Shown one piece after another: positions 45,541 through 58,390 of a stretch of 64,000 nucleotides of DNA. A model generated the notes under the pieces. It had not been told where the DNA came from, did not search any database, and worked only from the letters and a program-made list of their open reading frames with translations. The position numbers were made by a program, and so were the translations under genes. The DNA is taken from positions 454,409 through 518,408 of the forward strand of contig MU006245.1 of NCBI GenBank assembly GCA_010093685.1, in the 5' to 3' direction. The DNA is from Ophiobolus disseminans. Lineage: Eukaryota > Ascomycota > Dothideomycetes > Pleosporales > Phaeosphaeriaceae. Numbering within the stretch: position 1 is the first letter of the stretch; the number at the start of each line of letters is the position of its first letter.

Positions 45541-46452
45541 CTATGGCTCAGTGTTTGCAAGTCCAGTTGTGGTGTTTGGAAGTTTTTCCTTTACGGTTTT
45601 GCCTTTCACTGGTTTCGTAGTCTTGAGCTTGATAGTCGCGAACTCAGTCTTAATAGTCAGACCTTTCCAGTCCGCGGCCATGGCTTCGTCGATCCACTTG
45701 CATGCAGTGACGTCGACGGTGTCTTGCACAAAGGCTTCGAGGGCGGGGGCGCCGGGGGCGGGGGCGAAGATGGCGAGGGCGCCGACGCGGGGGATGTGTA
45801 AGGCTGAAGCGAGGCGGGCGTCGGTGGAGGAGGCGAGGGGGATGAGGCGGGTTGTGGTAGATGTTGGGTTGGCGGAGGGAGGGTGGAGACTGGAGAGGTG
45901 GATGAGAGTGGGCAGGTGAGCGTGTGCGGGAGATATGGACGGTTTGGGGTGGGATAGGATGACCATGCTGAGGGGTCTCAAATCATCACTCTCCCCATCT
46001 TCCTTCTCTTCATCGGCTATAGGCATGGATTTGGGTGCATTTCGAGCTGCAAGCGCTTCGAGATGCCGTGTCACGCTGTTGATTCCGACGAGGATATGCT
46101 TGCCGATTTCTGGTGGGGGCGGAGCTTCGATCGTGGTGGGGTCGTTTCCGTGTTCCGTGCTCTTTCTCTTCCTCTTCCTGCCCCTGGATGGGTGGATATG
46201 TGCTCTGCGGTAGTCGCCCAACGGGGCAAGCAGACTGTTTGTCATCAACCACTGTTGCTGGAGTGCTACAAAGTGCATTCTACCTACTTGCAAACTAGGT
46301 CGAGGATGATTTCCTGGTCATTGTGGGATATCTCGGGCCTGCAGTTGTCAACGGCTGTGTTTGCCTTGTCTAGGAATGTCTCACCATGTGGTTTCGGTGA
46401 ATGGGGATGAGGTCTTGAAGATTGGTTTCGTGGTCTTGGCTGCAGGCGCCAT
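45541..46452 (-). CDS. POP3: RNase P/MRP protein subunit POP3
   Basis: Nuclear/nucleolar protein subunit of RNase P and RNase MRP, acting in tRNA and rRNA processing. Three exons: 46452-46385, 46338-46288 (51 nt) and 46234-45541, with introns of 46 and 53 bp; the protein is 270 aa. The joins give MAPAAKTTKPIFKTSSPFTE, then WPEISHNDQEIILDLVCNLL and APLGDYRRAH, which is the expected Pop3 N-terminus. A basic patch RGRKRKRKS follows, then GKHILVGINSVTRHLEALAA and RPLSMVILSHPKPSISPAH, and the L7Ae-like part with LIPLASSTDARLASALHIPR and GALAIF. The C-terminal tail is Lys/Thr-rich. The gene is head to head with the large deubiquitinase gene. Family call rests on the N-terminal motif and domain order. 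Confidence 0.88.
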
Positions 46453-47045
46453 GGCCGGTGAGTCCAGATGTTTGCCAGATGGCCAGGGTCTACGGATGCA
46501 GGTGCGATGCGAATGTCACATGCAAACAAGGGAACAGTGATGCGGTGAGGCAGAAAAAAATGATCTTGCACGGTGATAATGGCGTCACCAGCTCGACTGC
46601 TGCAATTGTGTCGTTGACTAACAAGATGGAAATGTCTGGTACAAGTGAAGCTGGTCGCGAACGTTTGGTTTGGTCGGCGGATAGACTAGGCTAGCGCACG
46701 GGATGTGGAGCCAATGACGCCCAGGGCTCACCACTTAGTGGGGGTCTGGATATTTGTGAGCCTGCGATCAGTACGCGTCTCGAGCACTGCGCCCTCGACC
46801 ACCCTCTCAACCAGCAGTAGTGGCCCCAAATACCGTCAATTCGCAGGCGCTGCAGCTCATGGTGCCCCTCCCGCCCACGTCTCTGCCCCCCTTGTGCGCG
46901 GCCCCCCTCTCACAAGGCTGCCGGTGCGTTGCTGCCTGTACGTGAGCTGCCGCCGGGTGCCTGCCCTCTGCCTGCCTTCACTCCTGCCCGCACGCGTCCT
47001 GTGCAGCCGCCACGCCTCGGGCAAACACTGTCGAGACGCGCGACC
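46453..47045. promoter_or_regulatory. Shared upstream region of POP3 and the USP gene
   Basis: 593 bp between divergent start codons. The right half is pyrimidine-rich, like a 5' UTR. An upstream in-frame ATG for the USP gene exists at 46929. No distinct sites were recognised. Confidence 0.5.
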
Positions 47046-50000
47046 ATGATGGATGCGCGCGACCAAGCCATTGCGCAAGCTGCCGCCGCCGACGACTCAG
47101 ACACAGCAGCAATCGCCATCCCTGTCCGTGATCCGGTCGAGGACGCCGACGCCAGCTTCACACGCAAACGCCCGCGCCTGGACAGTGGCAACGACAGCGT
47201 CCGCGCCCTCTCGCAAGATACCGACGCTTCAGATACGACCGCCGCATCGCCACGCGACCAGCACGAGGTAGAGATGACCATCCGCCCGCACCCACCGTCC
47301 TCCCCGGTCCCCGCTGCACCGCCAGACGGCCACCATGCTAATGGCTTCTCTGAGGACCCGCAGGAAATTTCGCCCATCCTGATAGCGACCACAGAGGACG
47401 ATCTCGGGAGCCCGCCCGTCGTCATTATAGACAACGACGACGAGCCCGCCGCCGCCTACCCCATCCAGATGAGCGCCGACGGCCATTTCCGCCAGTTCCC
47501 CTGCCTGACCGTGGGCAACTATGCCCAGGCGGTCCGCGAGATTGCACAATACATCCACGGCTGTAAGTCGTGTCCTTGCTTGCACACTTCGTCCAAGCTA
47601 ACGTGTCCCAGCTCAACCGCTCGACGGTCAGCTTCTGCCTTTCCTCGCAAGCTGGCTCCTGGGCGTCCCCGAGCCCTCCGTGGACATGCACGGATTCTAC
47701 ATCAGCAAGGCCGTGTTCTGGGACGACATGGGCACACTGGTGAACAAGCTGCTCACCCGGAGGTACAATTGGCTGGCCGCTCTCAAAGACGGCCTGGGTG
47801 ATGACGTGCATAGATTCCCCTTCGGCGAGCAGTTCCCGGACGACGACAAGATCGACGACATCTTCTACAACTTCTTCAGTGCTTACATGCGGCTGTGCTC
47901 CTTGATCATCACCGCGGATGTCCAGATTCTGTCGCGGCAGAGACCCGACGACATCTCTCTCCTGCCACTGCTTAGTCAGAAACATATTCGGAACCTGCTC
48001 AACATCCTCCGTTCCGAAAAGGCGCCTGTCTTCCAGGTCTTACACAAGGAGTACGGCGTCGACGTACGTTCTTCGATTCAGCGCTTGCATGTGGATTTCT
48101 TGAGACATCGGGGAGCTCAGAATCTCTCCAAGCTGGCAGACGCTGTGTATCATCACGTGCCCCCAAACGTCCAGGATGCATACGCCATGTATGCTTCGCA
48201 GCTGTTCTTAGTCCTAGGCTGGACCGTCTCCGAGCTTCCCAGCGTGCATACCAACATCGATCGCTCAGAGTTCCATCGCAGTCTGCTCTCTTTCTTCGAC
48301 AAGTTTGGCAGTGATCTCCAGGATCCAAGCAACCTCAACGACTCTGGCGTCGCCCGGGACCTCATACAGCATTATTCGCTTCTTGTGCAAATGCTTTGTC
48401 AAAGGGACAATGTCATTGCTGCAGAACTAGTGGATCGACTTCTAGGTCATGGGGAGCCCGACTCGCCAGCCATGTCCTCACCCGTATCCCTATCAGCCAG
48501 CATCAGCCGCATCAATTATCGTGAGGATCCCGCGTGCTATCCAGTGCTTGTATCAAATGCGTGGAAGTTTAGGATCCTGCGCAAATACATCGTAAAGGGC
48601 AACATGAATCTGAGAGTCATGAGCATTGCAACTATGGACGCTGCATTGGTCGATATATGGCGAGAGTTCAACAACGTCGGGCCATCGTGCAGCCACCCAG
48701 TTATGCAGTACTTGGCCGACTTTTTGCTCCAGGGTCGAGTCGCCGAATACATCGTTGGCGTTGAATCGCACCCTCAACTCATCTCTCGTAGCGGGAACAT
48801 AGTTGGGTTTCTCGTTGTGACCCACCGTTGGTCCGATGACCAGGCCGACGCAATCTGGCGGACAGTGTCTTCGAGCCCTGATTCACGAGTCGTTGCAGCC
48901 ACGATGACCGTCTTCCAAAGCATCGCCAACCTTATGAAGCCTTCGGACCACCTGTATTTGTGTTCGAAACTGTACGAACTACCCATCGAGAGGTACACAA
49001 TGGACATCCTACAGTTCCTCCGCAACTTAACGGAGAGGCTTAACAAGAGTATCGAACCCGTTGACTACGACGAGAGGGGGGAAACTGCCCGGCCTTGGAA
49101 CGTATGTATTCGCCTGCTTCGCGATACTGCACCATCCAGAGAAGCAGATAAGAATCTGATGGACCTGCAAACCGAGGCCATCGAGCAGTTTCGTCTCCTA
49201 GCTTCCTCAATACCGCCATATGAGAGAGATGCTATCTATCGAGAGAGCGCACAGCAGATCGCAGGTCGATCGCCTCAAGCTACCGGAAACTTCAAAGTCA
49301 TCTGCATACTCGTGGCGTGTGGCGCTTCCTTCTTTGAACAAAATCAGCCCTTACTGCGCTCGGTATTTGAAGAAATACCTGGTTTTGTTAGGAAAGAAGC
49401 CGACCACGACCCTTATCCGTTCCGGACCCATGCCCTTCACTATAGAATCGATCTTCTTAGGCTGAGCCTAAGCTGTCAGGGGATGAACATACCGTCCGAT
49501 CTTTACCAAGATCTGTGGGATCATCTCATCGGCGAACGCGCATGGTCGACTGAAGCTCGTGATCTAGCATGGACGCTTTTCCTTCAAGGCTACCAGAGGA
49601 CCCCAGGAAACGAGTTTTGCAAACAGCTCACGTCGTCTTACATCCCCACTATGGCCCCGCAACTCTATACGTCTGCTTTTTTTGAGTTTGTGCACAAGTA
49701 CGACTTTCCTATAATGAGGAAGAAGATCAAAACCGACCAAGGAGACACTACTCTGTTGCAGATTCCGGGTGCTGACTTACTGTGGCCCATCATGTTGTCC
49801 GCTCCGACAGGCACGATAGAGGATCGTGCCGCACGTCTACTGGCTACTCGATACATGACACCAGTCGACCGCAAGGATATCCTACCGTCGGAAGTGGAAG
49901 ACGCTCACGTCGATCTAGCTAAGAAGTGCATGGATGAGCTCCGGCTCGCGATAAAAACTCTATCACGAAACTCTCAGGAGACCAAAAGCGCAGAAAGTAC

Positions 50001-53000
50001 AAGCCTGGACAATGATTCAAAAGTGCAACGCAGGAGCGAAGTCCGCATCAGCCGAATCCTACTCTTTCAGAAGCTTCTCCTTGAATTTGTTCGCCAGAAG
50101 CCGGAATTCAACCGCGGACAGAGAATCGACTCCAAAGTTGAAGAAGTGGAGACTGCTGTGCCGTTTGGCGATGCAATCACCATCAAGTACCAATTTGGCA
50201 ACGATAGGCAGTCTGTGACTATGGACCCCGAACACACTGTAAATGATCTTTACAGGAGACTGTGCCATGCTACTGGATACACAAAGCTCAATCTCTTTGC
50301 TAAAGGTCACCGACTGAAGGTTTTCGAAGGCTCAACTCCAAAGCTGTCAGAATATGACTTTGGTGGCCAGGTAATTGTGCAGAAAGCCGACGGCGCCGAA
50401 CTGACACGACCGTTACCTGGATTGATGGCAGGATCTTCGGCTTTTGAGACCGCCATTGTCAAGCATTTCGACGAGCTTTTTGCCTGGATGGAATCTGACG
50501 ATGCTACAAGCTATCACGTGAGATTAGCTCCTGCTCCAACCACAGAACACGACTGACATCAATAGATTTTCGGCTTTCTGAGTTTCTTTCCACCGCGCCC
50601 TGCTTTTGCAGACGGCGTGTCTAGAGATGAAATATCGTCTGTGGATCTTTTCCCACCTGGAAAGGTGTACCAAGCAAGATATGCAGCTATAGCTCTCCAG
50701 GCGAGATTGAGGGAGCAGATTCATCAAGTGAGCTAACACGAAAAGATCGAAAGCAAGCTATGTGCTAACAAATCATTAGTCCGCGATGAACGAGACCTAC
50801 TTAAGCAATGCCGTCCACAGGTTAGACAAAGCGCTGCTCGACATTCACTTGATTGACGAGTCGCTTTCCGATCCTCAGGAGCTCCACCTTGCTGCTGTCC
50901 TCGCATCCGTCCTACTGGAATTCCTTCGAGGCAAGTCATGCGACAAAACATTCGTATAGTGGACACGTTCTAACTTCAAGCAGAGAGACCTCACCCAGAC
51001 ATTTCTGCTGGGTACTTCTCCGATAGCGCTGCTCTTGTGGACCGTCTGGTGAAGCTAGTGTTGGCTATGCTTGACGCGCCAAACTTCGCTGGGGCAGCTC
51101 AGGACGTATATGCCACCATTTTAGAGGCATCGCTTCACTCTCGTGTGGTATGGACGGCATTCACTTGTCATCCGGACTCCCAACGCATGCATCAATCGCT
51201 GTTGCTGGGACAAGCCTTTCAGTCCATCCGGCAGCATGTGGGAAGGAAGATTGCTTCGATGTGCGGAGGAGATTTGCCCTCCACCTGTCCAGTTACCAAG
51301 GCCGAAACCGCCTCTCACTTCTGGTCTATCATATCCGCCATTCTGCCGAAAACTGTGGAATACTCCGCGCAATCACAGCAATTTTTCGAGACCGCTGAGC
51401 ATGTCTTCCGCGCCAACGATGAATACGACCGAAATGAAAAGTACCTGCGATCCTTGCTTTCGCAATGGGGTACTATCTTACTGGAACATGAACACACTGA
51501 AACCCCCGGGCGCGAAGAGACCGATTATCTTGTCCTCGGCTTAACCAAGCTACTTCTGTGCTGCATACTGTCCATCAAGTCATTCAAGAAGCCCGTGAAT
51601 GCCGGTGCTTTGATGGCGCAGGTATTCGAGAAGTATTTGTTTGTGATCAGGTATGTCAAATGCCCACACTCCGTCGAGTTCTCACTCAGCCCAAAGTTCG
51701 AACGCCTCGAGAGATCAGTGGTGCTTTTTCGTAATTTCAAGCTCTAGCTAACAGCACGCAGCGATCAAGCAGAAGGACGTTCCGCCAATGCCAACCATCT
51801 ACCCATACTGGAAAGCCACACAAGACAAGAGCTGTACGACCTCATGCTTGGCCTAGCAGAGGACCGCGCTACATACGATACTCTGCTTCAGCTCGCGGGA
51901 GAAATCGAAACCGAGCAAGCGTTGACGGTGCTTACCTGGACCCTCGTGGACAGGTCTACGGAAATAAGATCGAGCACCGGCTATGTCGGTCTCTTCAACC
52001 CACGCGCTCTCTGCTACATGAATTCATTACTCACTCAGTTATTCATGAACATGAACTTCCGCCAGTTCATGCTCAGTGCGGAAGTGAGAGAAGCCAGGGG
52101 GGCTCAACGGCTCTTGTTCGAGACACAGAGATTGTTCTCTCAGATGCAAAACCTGTATCACAGGGCAGCCGACCCGCGTCCATTCGCTGCTTGCGTGAAG
52201 GATGCCGAAAAGTACCCCATCGATATCACCATCCAGATGGATGCAGATGAATTTTACAATCTGCTTTTCGACCAGTTGGAAGCTCAGCTGTTGAAGCGAG
52301 ACCAAAAGCAACGTTTTCGCTCGTTTTACGGTGGCCAAACGTTAAACCAAATCAAGTCGAAAGAATGCGAGCACGTCTCCGAGCGTGCAGAGCCGTTCTT
52401 CGCAGTGCAGTGCGACGTCAAAGGCAATATCAATCTTCAAGAGAGCCTTCAAGCATATGTGCAAGGCGATGCAATGGAGGGTGACAACAAGTACAAGTGC
52501 GAGGCATGTGGCGGAAAGTTCGTTGATGCAGTAAAACGGTAAGCACTATTGTACATTTGTGCAACATTGACTAACAGATTCAGAACTTGCTTGAAAGATG
52601 TGCCTGATAATCTGATCTTTCACCTCAAACGATTCGAATTCGACCTCAGCGACTTGAGCAGGAAAAAGATCTACGACCACTTCGCCTTCCCGGAAACTCT
52701 TGATATCAGCCCATATACAGCTGACCATCTTGCCGATCCATCGAAGCCATGCAAACCAGACTGGTTCGACCTTGCTGGCGTTCTCGTACACACTGGTACC
52801 TGCGAGAATGGACACTACTATTCGTACATACGCGAACGGCCTACCTCGACCGGAAACACGGCACCAACTTGGATTGAGTTCAATGATAGCGATGTGACGC
52901 AGTTCAATCCAGGCGAGATTGCGGACAGAGCCTTTGGCGGTTTCACCGAAGATGGCTATTCTGGACTGCCAAAGCAATACTCCGCTTACATGTTGTTCTA

Positions 53001-54858
53001 CCAGCGCCGAACCGCAGTCGAGGAAGACCAGCGTCACTGGACTACCACTAACTCAGATCGTACTTGCAAGATTGAGGTGCCGCCCTTTTTTCAAGATGAG
53101 ACGGATGCTAAGAACGCGCAACTACTCCGAGAATACAGCCTATTTGACCCCGTTCATGCCCGATTTCTGAGACAGCTTCAGGGTACAGCACGCACAATCA
53201 ATCATGGAACTTGTTCGGAAGACCACGAGCAGGAGACACGCGCGATGCACATCGCATTAGCCCATCTGGGCCACATAGCCTGGCGGCAGTACAATTCCGA
53301 CATCTTCCTCGACTTGCTTCCCCAAGTCCGCCGATCGATGTCGACATGCTCAGTGTGTTGTACAATAGCACTTCGGTGGCTAGCAGCGGACAAGCATGCG
53401 ATCACCAACATGATCATCAAATGCCCGCATCCTAAGATTAGACATCAGGTGCGAACACTTCTGATCGAGGGTCTCAAGTACTTGCGCGAGCAGGAGCCTG
53501 CTTCATATGGCATGGAGGGCTCCGAGAGCGACATGGAACTCGACTCGCCGACTCACGCGGATGGCGTTCTTGATGCCTTGGCCCAACGGCTGAGAACCAC
53601 TGCGGACGAGAGCTGGGAGAATCCGCGCGGGTGGGAAGACTACTACCTGCTGCTCACACAAGTCGCCGAAATGGGACATTTGGAGACCGCAGTGCTCCTA
53701 AACCACGAGTTCCTCCACTTTGTATTGAAGCTTTTTTGCTTACACGCGTACCCGCAGTTTCAGAAAGATATACCTGAACTATCTCGCATCATGGACAAGA
53801 AACACGGAATCTTCAACAGACTGATCGCGTTCTTGTGGACGCTGCTTTCGCACATGGATTTACGCTTGCCCATCATTAACGACACTGACTGGCACGACCG
53901 ACAAACCAGTTTCAATCGTGAACGCATGAAGTTTCCTCTGACCAGGTTCGAGAAGAACGTCTTAACCTACTGGTCCTCTGATCTCAAGGCCATTGCTATC
54001 CTCGACAAGGTCTTGGAAGCCTTCGACGGTAAGGGAACACACTTCTACCCCGGGGACATCGTGAAGTGGATGCTCGGAACATCGGAGGATTCTTTGCAGA
54101 TGGACTTGTGTCGGACTATCGTTGAGGGAGTTCAGCTCGACCCCTCTCTCTGCGATGTCTACATACAAGTGGCACTACCATTTTGCGAAGCTTGCCCGAA
54201 GGTCGCAAATGTCAAAAAAGTCATCGACATGATCGTGATTGCTATCGCGTCTCCCTCCAGAGCAGTAGACGACCGTCTCCCGGGTGGAGTAGCTGTCCTG
54301 CGATTTTTCAATGGACTTCTCCAGGCCGAGAACGAACGCTTCTTCGCTTCAAGACATCCCCACGCCTTCCATCACTGTTTGATGGAGAAGAGCCCGGAGT
54401 TCGGAGAGGTGTTGCTTTGTCACCGCGAAGACATAGTGCGAAAGGATACGTGCACCTTCTTTCACCAACTCTACGACAACGAGGAGGCCATCCCCTTGGA
54501 GACAGTGGAGGCGAAGTACAGTACAGCTCGCGAGCTACTGACCAGCTTGATCCTAAAGTTCACGTATGAAAAGCAAGTTGGCCGCAATCGAGCGCTTCTC
54601 ATCCCACTGGTGGACACCTGCCGAATGCTGGCCCATCAACTCTATCTCCTGTCCCAGAATCCAGCTCCTGAGGCACGCCCGTTTCAGCACGTCAACGATG
54701 CTGCATTGATCCGTCAATTCCAGCACGAGGTTGAAGGTCATATGCGCATTTGGCCAATCGACGAAGGTACGCCATTGTCCCAAGGCGAAGCTTATGATCA
54801 GTCGGACTATGGCAGTGAGTCTGACGATGGCCACGACATGTTGGCTCTTGATAATTGA
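47046..54858 (+). CDS. Very large USP-family ubiquitin C-terminal hydrolase, 2,484 aa
   Basis: Cysteine peptidase C19 that removes ubiquitin, of the giant USP9X/USP24/USP34-like type. Exons are 47046-47562, 47612-50517, 50566-50727, 50780-50930, 50984-51650, 51762-52538 and 52584-54858; the sum keeps one frame. Intron 50931-50983 has a GC donor (GCAAGT). The N-terminal 1,500 residues are helical-repeat-like after a disordered, acidic start. A ubiquitin-like segment lies near DAITIKYQFGNDRQSVTMDP and VNDLYRRLCHATGYTKLNLF. Catalytic domain: Cys box GYVGLFNPRALCYMNSLLTQ, CxxC zinc knuckle pair with KCEACGGKF, LIFHLKRFEFD, His box CENGHYYSYIRE and Asp in WIEFNDSDV. All three catalytic residues are present. 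A long helical C-terminus ends acidic. The start at 47046 is chosen over 46929 for its context. Confidence 0.93.
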
Positions 54859-55747
54859 TGTTGAGGCTCGTATTGATTTGGTGATTGTAGCACCGCAGGC
54901 ATCTAGCATTTGGGAGTCTTCGATCGGCATAGACGCCTCGAATAATCTGGAAGGGCCGGACCGCTTCTTCAAGGACGAGTCTCCGGAGGTGGTTGCCGTG
55001 GCACTCCCGGAAGACATCAACGTGTCCAAGAACTTTTGAGACTCTGGACCAGGCGTCATTTCCTTCTTGATTTTTTATTTCGGCGTTTGGGTCAAACTAT
55101 GAGGGCCGGGCACCGTTTGCAGCATGTCACGAGGCGCACAACAAAGCGGCGTTTGGAGCTTACTATGGTAGACATATCTTCTTGGATTGCTTCACATACT
55201 CATTTCTTCATGATGGCATAGCGAGGATAAATCGGCGCCTCGGAGGACAGTTCACTATGAACTTGGTTTGGTATTCTTTTGTGTATTATTGAGACGACGG
55301 TTATCATTCTGCGATGCAGAACATAGATCACGAATGCATGGCTTACGCAACACGGCACTTGTGTACTTTGGATCGCACTCGGAGCATGGCTTTTCAACCG
55401 TTCCATGCATCGTGTACAAAGTTTCATTACAAGAGCATGAGTTTTGAGATCGGGAAATTCTTTCAACGATCAAACTCTCGATTGCCCGGTCCCGATAAGC
55501 TCTCTCATCACGCACAACGCGCACGGATACGGTAGCCTCGGTAGGTAGGCCGTAGCCACAGCACAGCCACAGCATAGCCTGCTTGATGCACAGTGCAGAT
55601 GTCACCATTTAAGAGAGCAAGTAAGTAATCTTCTTTGCAGTTAGTTAACACTTGAGTCAGTCTCATACCCAAATTCTCACAAATCTATCGCCACTGCACT
55701 ATGGGCACCGTTGAACTGCAATCCTATTTCGAGGATCCTCAGCAACA
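54859..55747. other. Intergenic region, no gene seen
   Basis: 3' flank of the USP gene and promoter of the next HET gene. A minus-strand frame at 54553-55059 overlaps the USP coding end and is not a gene. Confidence 0.55.
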
Positions 55748-57493
55748 ATGCAGCACCATTCCAAATCCCCACCGCGACCTTTATATCAGTACGAACATCT
55801 TCGAGTTGAACCTCCCAGCTTCCGCCTACTCCGCATATCGCGTGAATTGGAAGACGGTTTAATGAAGTGCGAATTGGTCATAAAAGATTTTCCAGCCGAG
55901 GCATTGAAGCAGCGACATCAAGATTCATCAGACGATGGTGGTTGTTTGTGCTATAATGCACTGTCGTACGAATGGGGACGTGCGCCAGTCTTTGGTTGGA
56001 TACTTCTGAACGACGGATGCATCAATGTGGGCGAGAACTTGTTTCATTTTCTGCAAACAGCACGAGTGTCTGCGATGCAAGGCTCTGACCCCCAACTTGC
56101 AGACTATCTCTGGATAGACGCATTGTGCATCAACCAACAAGACGTTCAAGAGAAACAACACCAGATCAAGCAAATGGGTTCGCTGTATGAACGTGCTGAT
56201 AACGTATTCGTCTGGCTAGGACCACGTGTCAGCAAGACAATCAACGCAGGTGCGACAGAGCTACGCACATTGGGCAAACAGGCCGACGAGATATACGACA
56301 GAATCTACAAGAATGCGAGAGGGAAGAGAAGATATCGCGAGTTTGAGAGCATCGCTCGAGAAATGGTGGACCCCACGCGCAAAGCGCTCTCTGCGCTAAT
56401 CGATATGGTCTACAACACCTATTGGAATCGCATGTGGATAATACAAGAGATTCTTCGGACTGACAGCGCCTGGGTTATGATTGGAAACCACACCTTCTCG
56501 TGGGCACTGATCAAAACCACACTTTTGTCGGATGCAGCATTCAACCACAAATTACTCAAAAGCGCGCCTACAGCCAGGCTTGTAGAGGCATTCTTTCACG
56601 AGGATTATGCAGCAATCATCTACCCATCAGTCTCTGACACTGTTGCTAGACTGTGCCAGGGTAAATGCCAAGAGCTTCGCGATAAAGTCTACGCAGTGCT
56701 TGGACTATGCAAGAACTCTTGCTCTGTCGACTTCCCGATTGACTACTCTGTCGCCCTGCCAGAATTACTCCATCGCGTTTTGTTCCCAGAAACCTGGAAC
56801 CAGGGGCTGGGCACCATGTCTGCACTGATAGCAGCCAACACAATCAGAGAAGCGCTTGAAATTCCATTCAGTGTCCTCGAAAAGCATTGGCTACATGGCC
56901 CTAACGAAGCGATAAGGCACACATCCGTGAATCTTAGCAAGCGCTCTAAAGGCTCCACTCGAGGTCCAGTGTTGGTGATGCACCACAAAAAAAAAGCTAC
57001 CCGACTCCAGTTTGAGCTAGCAGACATCCAACACTTCGACCACCCTTTCCAGAATATTACAATCACCATCTGCCATCCAGACAACCCGGATGCACAGAGC
57101 ATCTGCAAGGTTGAGTGCAGGCTAGACGGATATCCTCTAGTGTTCTCGGATGAGACTTTTGTTCAGGAGCAGCTCTTATCGCCCTTGAGTGAGCTGGAGT
57201 GGTCGTCGACGGTAGCTTTTCCTATCCAGACCTTCATTTTCCTTCTGAGAGTCGTGCACAATACGTTGATGTTTAGCAGACTTGTGACTAGTGTGGCGGA
57301 AGGGAAAGGGCAGATGTTATGCGGAAGCGATATTAAGCCAACGGCCTATATTGAGGAAGAGTCGGAGCGGTTTGCTTCATTTCGAGATCGGCATATCGTG
57401 AAGTTTCGAGAGAGTGTGGAGGGAGGCGCGACGTATCCAGTACCTGGTATCCCTCCTTCTTCTTCTGCGTTCTTTAGTCATACTTTTTCTTAA
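55748..57493 (+). CDS. HET-domain protein, 581 aa, intact
   Basis: Single-exon heterokaryon-incompatibility protein. N-terminus with PPSFRLLRISRELEDGLMKC, then the HET start LCYNALSYEWGRAPVFGWIL, LWIDALCINQQDVQEKQHQI, MGSLYERADNVFVWLGPRV, YWNRMWIIQEILRTDSAWVM and RDKVYAVLGLCKNSCSVDF. The C-terminal half is of the type found in many HET proteins, without a recognised second domain. It lies near the NLR/effector cluster but carries no copy of the motif shared by those two. No frame damage was found; the start ATG follows a normal leader. Confidence 0.92.
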   Translation: MQHHSKSPPRPLYQYEHLRVEPPSFRLLRISRELEDGLMKCELVIKDFPAEALKQRHQDSSDDGGCLCYNALSYEWGRAPVFGWILLNDGCINVGENLFHFLQTARVSAMQGSDPQLADYLWIDALCINQQDVQEKQHQIKQMGSLYERADNVFVWLGPRVSKTINAGATELRTLGKQADEIYDRIYKNARGKRRYREFESIAREMVDPTRKALSALIDMVYNTYWNRMWIIQEILRTDSAWVMIGNHTFSWALIKTTLLSDAAFNHKLLKSAPTARLVEAFFHEDYAAIIYPSVSDTVARLCQGKCQELRDKVYAVLGLCKNSCSVDFPIDYSVALPELLHRVLFPETWNQGLGTMSALIAANTIREALEIPFSVLEKHWLHGPNEAIRHTSVNLSKRSKGSTRGPVLVMHHKKKATRLQFELADIQHFDHPFQNITITICHPDNPDAQSICKVECRLDGYPLVFSDETFVQEQLLSPLSELEWSSTVAFPIQTFIFLLRVVHNTLMFSRLVTSVAEGKGQMLCGSDIKPTAYIEEESERFASFRDRHIVKFRESVEGGATYPVPGIPPSSSAFFSHTFS

Positions 57494-58147
57494 TCAGTAG
57501 TAATGTAGACTACTACCGTGCGTGACGCTCAGCGAGCCACTCTATCGAAACATCAACTAAACTTCAACACACGATATCTCTATTACTATAAGCCTAGTCA
57601 AGGCTGCGTTTGCACCTATAGAATCGCTGGAACTAGAAGAAAAACTTAGTTATCGTAAAACGGCAGCAGAGCATACTGTAGCCTTACAACGCTCGCTCGC
57701 AGGCAGTCTTACGCATATCGAGGCTTAAAATCAACACAATATCTACCCTTATATAATACAACACTTTGCCTTAGTTAAAGATACATCGGTGGCTAGAAAG
57801 GAGCGCAGCGTATACAGTGCTGACCGCTATCGGTTTCCGGATCCTGCACTTCGCTTGTTCTTACCGCACGGTCCTCCCACGGTGCGCTTACTATGTTGGT
57901 GTTAGCCCAGCGCAGGGGTCCTTTTGTAATAAGTCCCCTTTCGTCCAGCCTAGAATCACTGAGTCATCCTGTCTGACTCGTGCGCGATATGTAGTCGACA
58001 GTCCTCCAGGATGAGCACGCTGAGCAAAATGCCTTAGTATCACCTTGTTGAGATCCTCATGGCACATTATTAAGCGAGCAGACGCTACCGGTACTGTACG
58101 AATCAATCACTAGCTACTGTATTATATCTTCCAAGAGAATCTCAGCA
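57494..58147. other. AT-rich spacer with decayed coding fragments
   Basis: No intact gene. A plus-strand open piece near 57600-57727 reads like a helical coding fragment (AAFAPIESLELEEKLSYRKT). A minus-strand piece at 57891-58106 contains HPGGLSTTYRARVRQDDSV. Both are surrounded by stops and are probably remnants of mobile or accessory genes. Confidence 0.45.
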
Positions 58148-58387
58148 TTACCAACGAGCTTTGATATCCTCTGTAGAGCTCTCCCATTCAACGAACTTGG
58201 CTTGCGCTACCTCTTGCTGCAATGTAGCAAGGTAATTGCGACACGCAACAGGATGTGGATAACCAGGGCCTAGCTGTTGAGTGCGTCTATCACATGCTTG
58301 TTGATATAGCTCTGCTGCTTCTGTGTATCGACGTAGCGTGTGTAAAAAATTAAGCGAGGCAGTATACAGACGAGAAAGTGTTCTCGT
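58148..58387 (-). pseudogene. Relic of a TPR (kinesin-light-chain type) domain
   Basis: An open stretch ending at TAA (58148-58150) encodes RRYTEAAELYQQACDRRTQQ, then GPGYPHPVACRNYLATLQQE and a short tail. This is the pattern of the TPR/KLC repeats at the C-terminus of fungal NB-ARC-TPR receptors. Another frame carries on upstream (LASSQQGAAAHRLCV and MLDENTFSS), suggesting a frameshift, and no NB-ARC remains nearby. It is probably the 3' leftover of a lost NLR gene on the minus strand. Confidence 0.65.
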
Positions 58388-58390
58388 CTA

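Noticed and set aside
45143..45919. Plus-strand open frame of 258 codons
   Set aside because: Its second half is antisense to POP3, whose three-exon model matches the family.
55748..57493. Third member of the amyloid pair
   Set aside because: The C-terminus of this HET protein lacks the FHGPI...NF.F motif.
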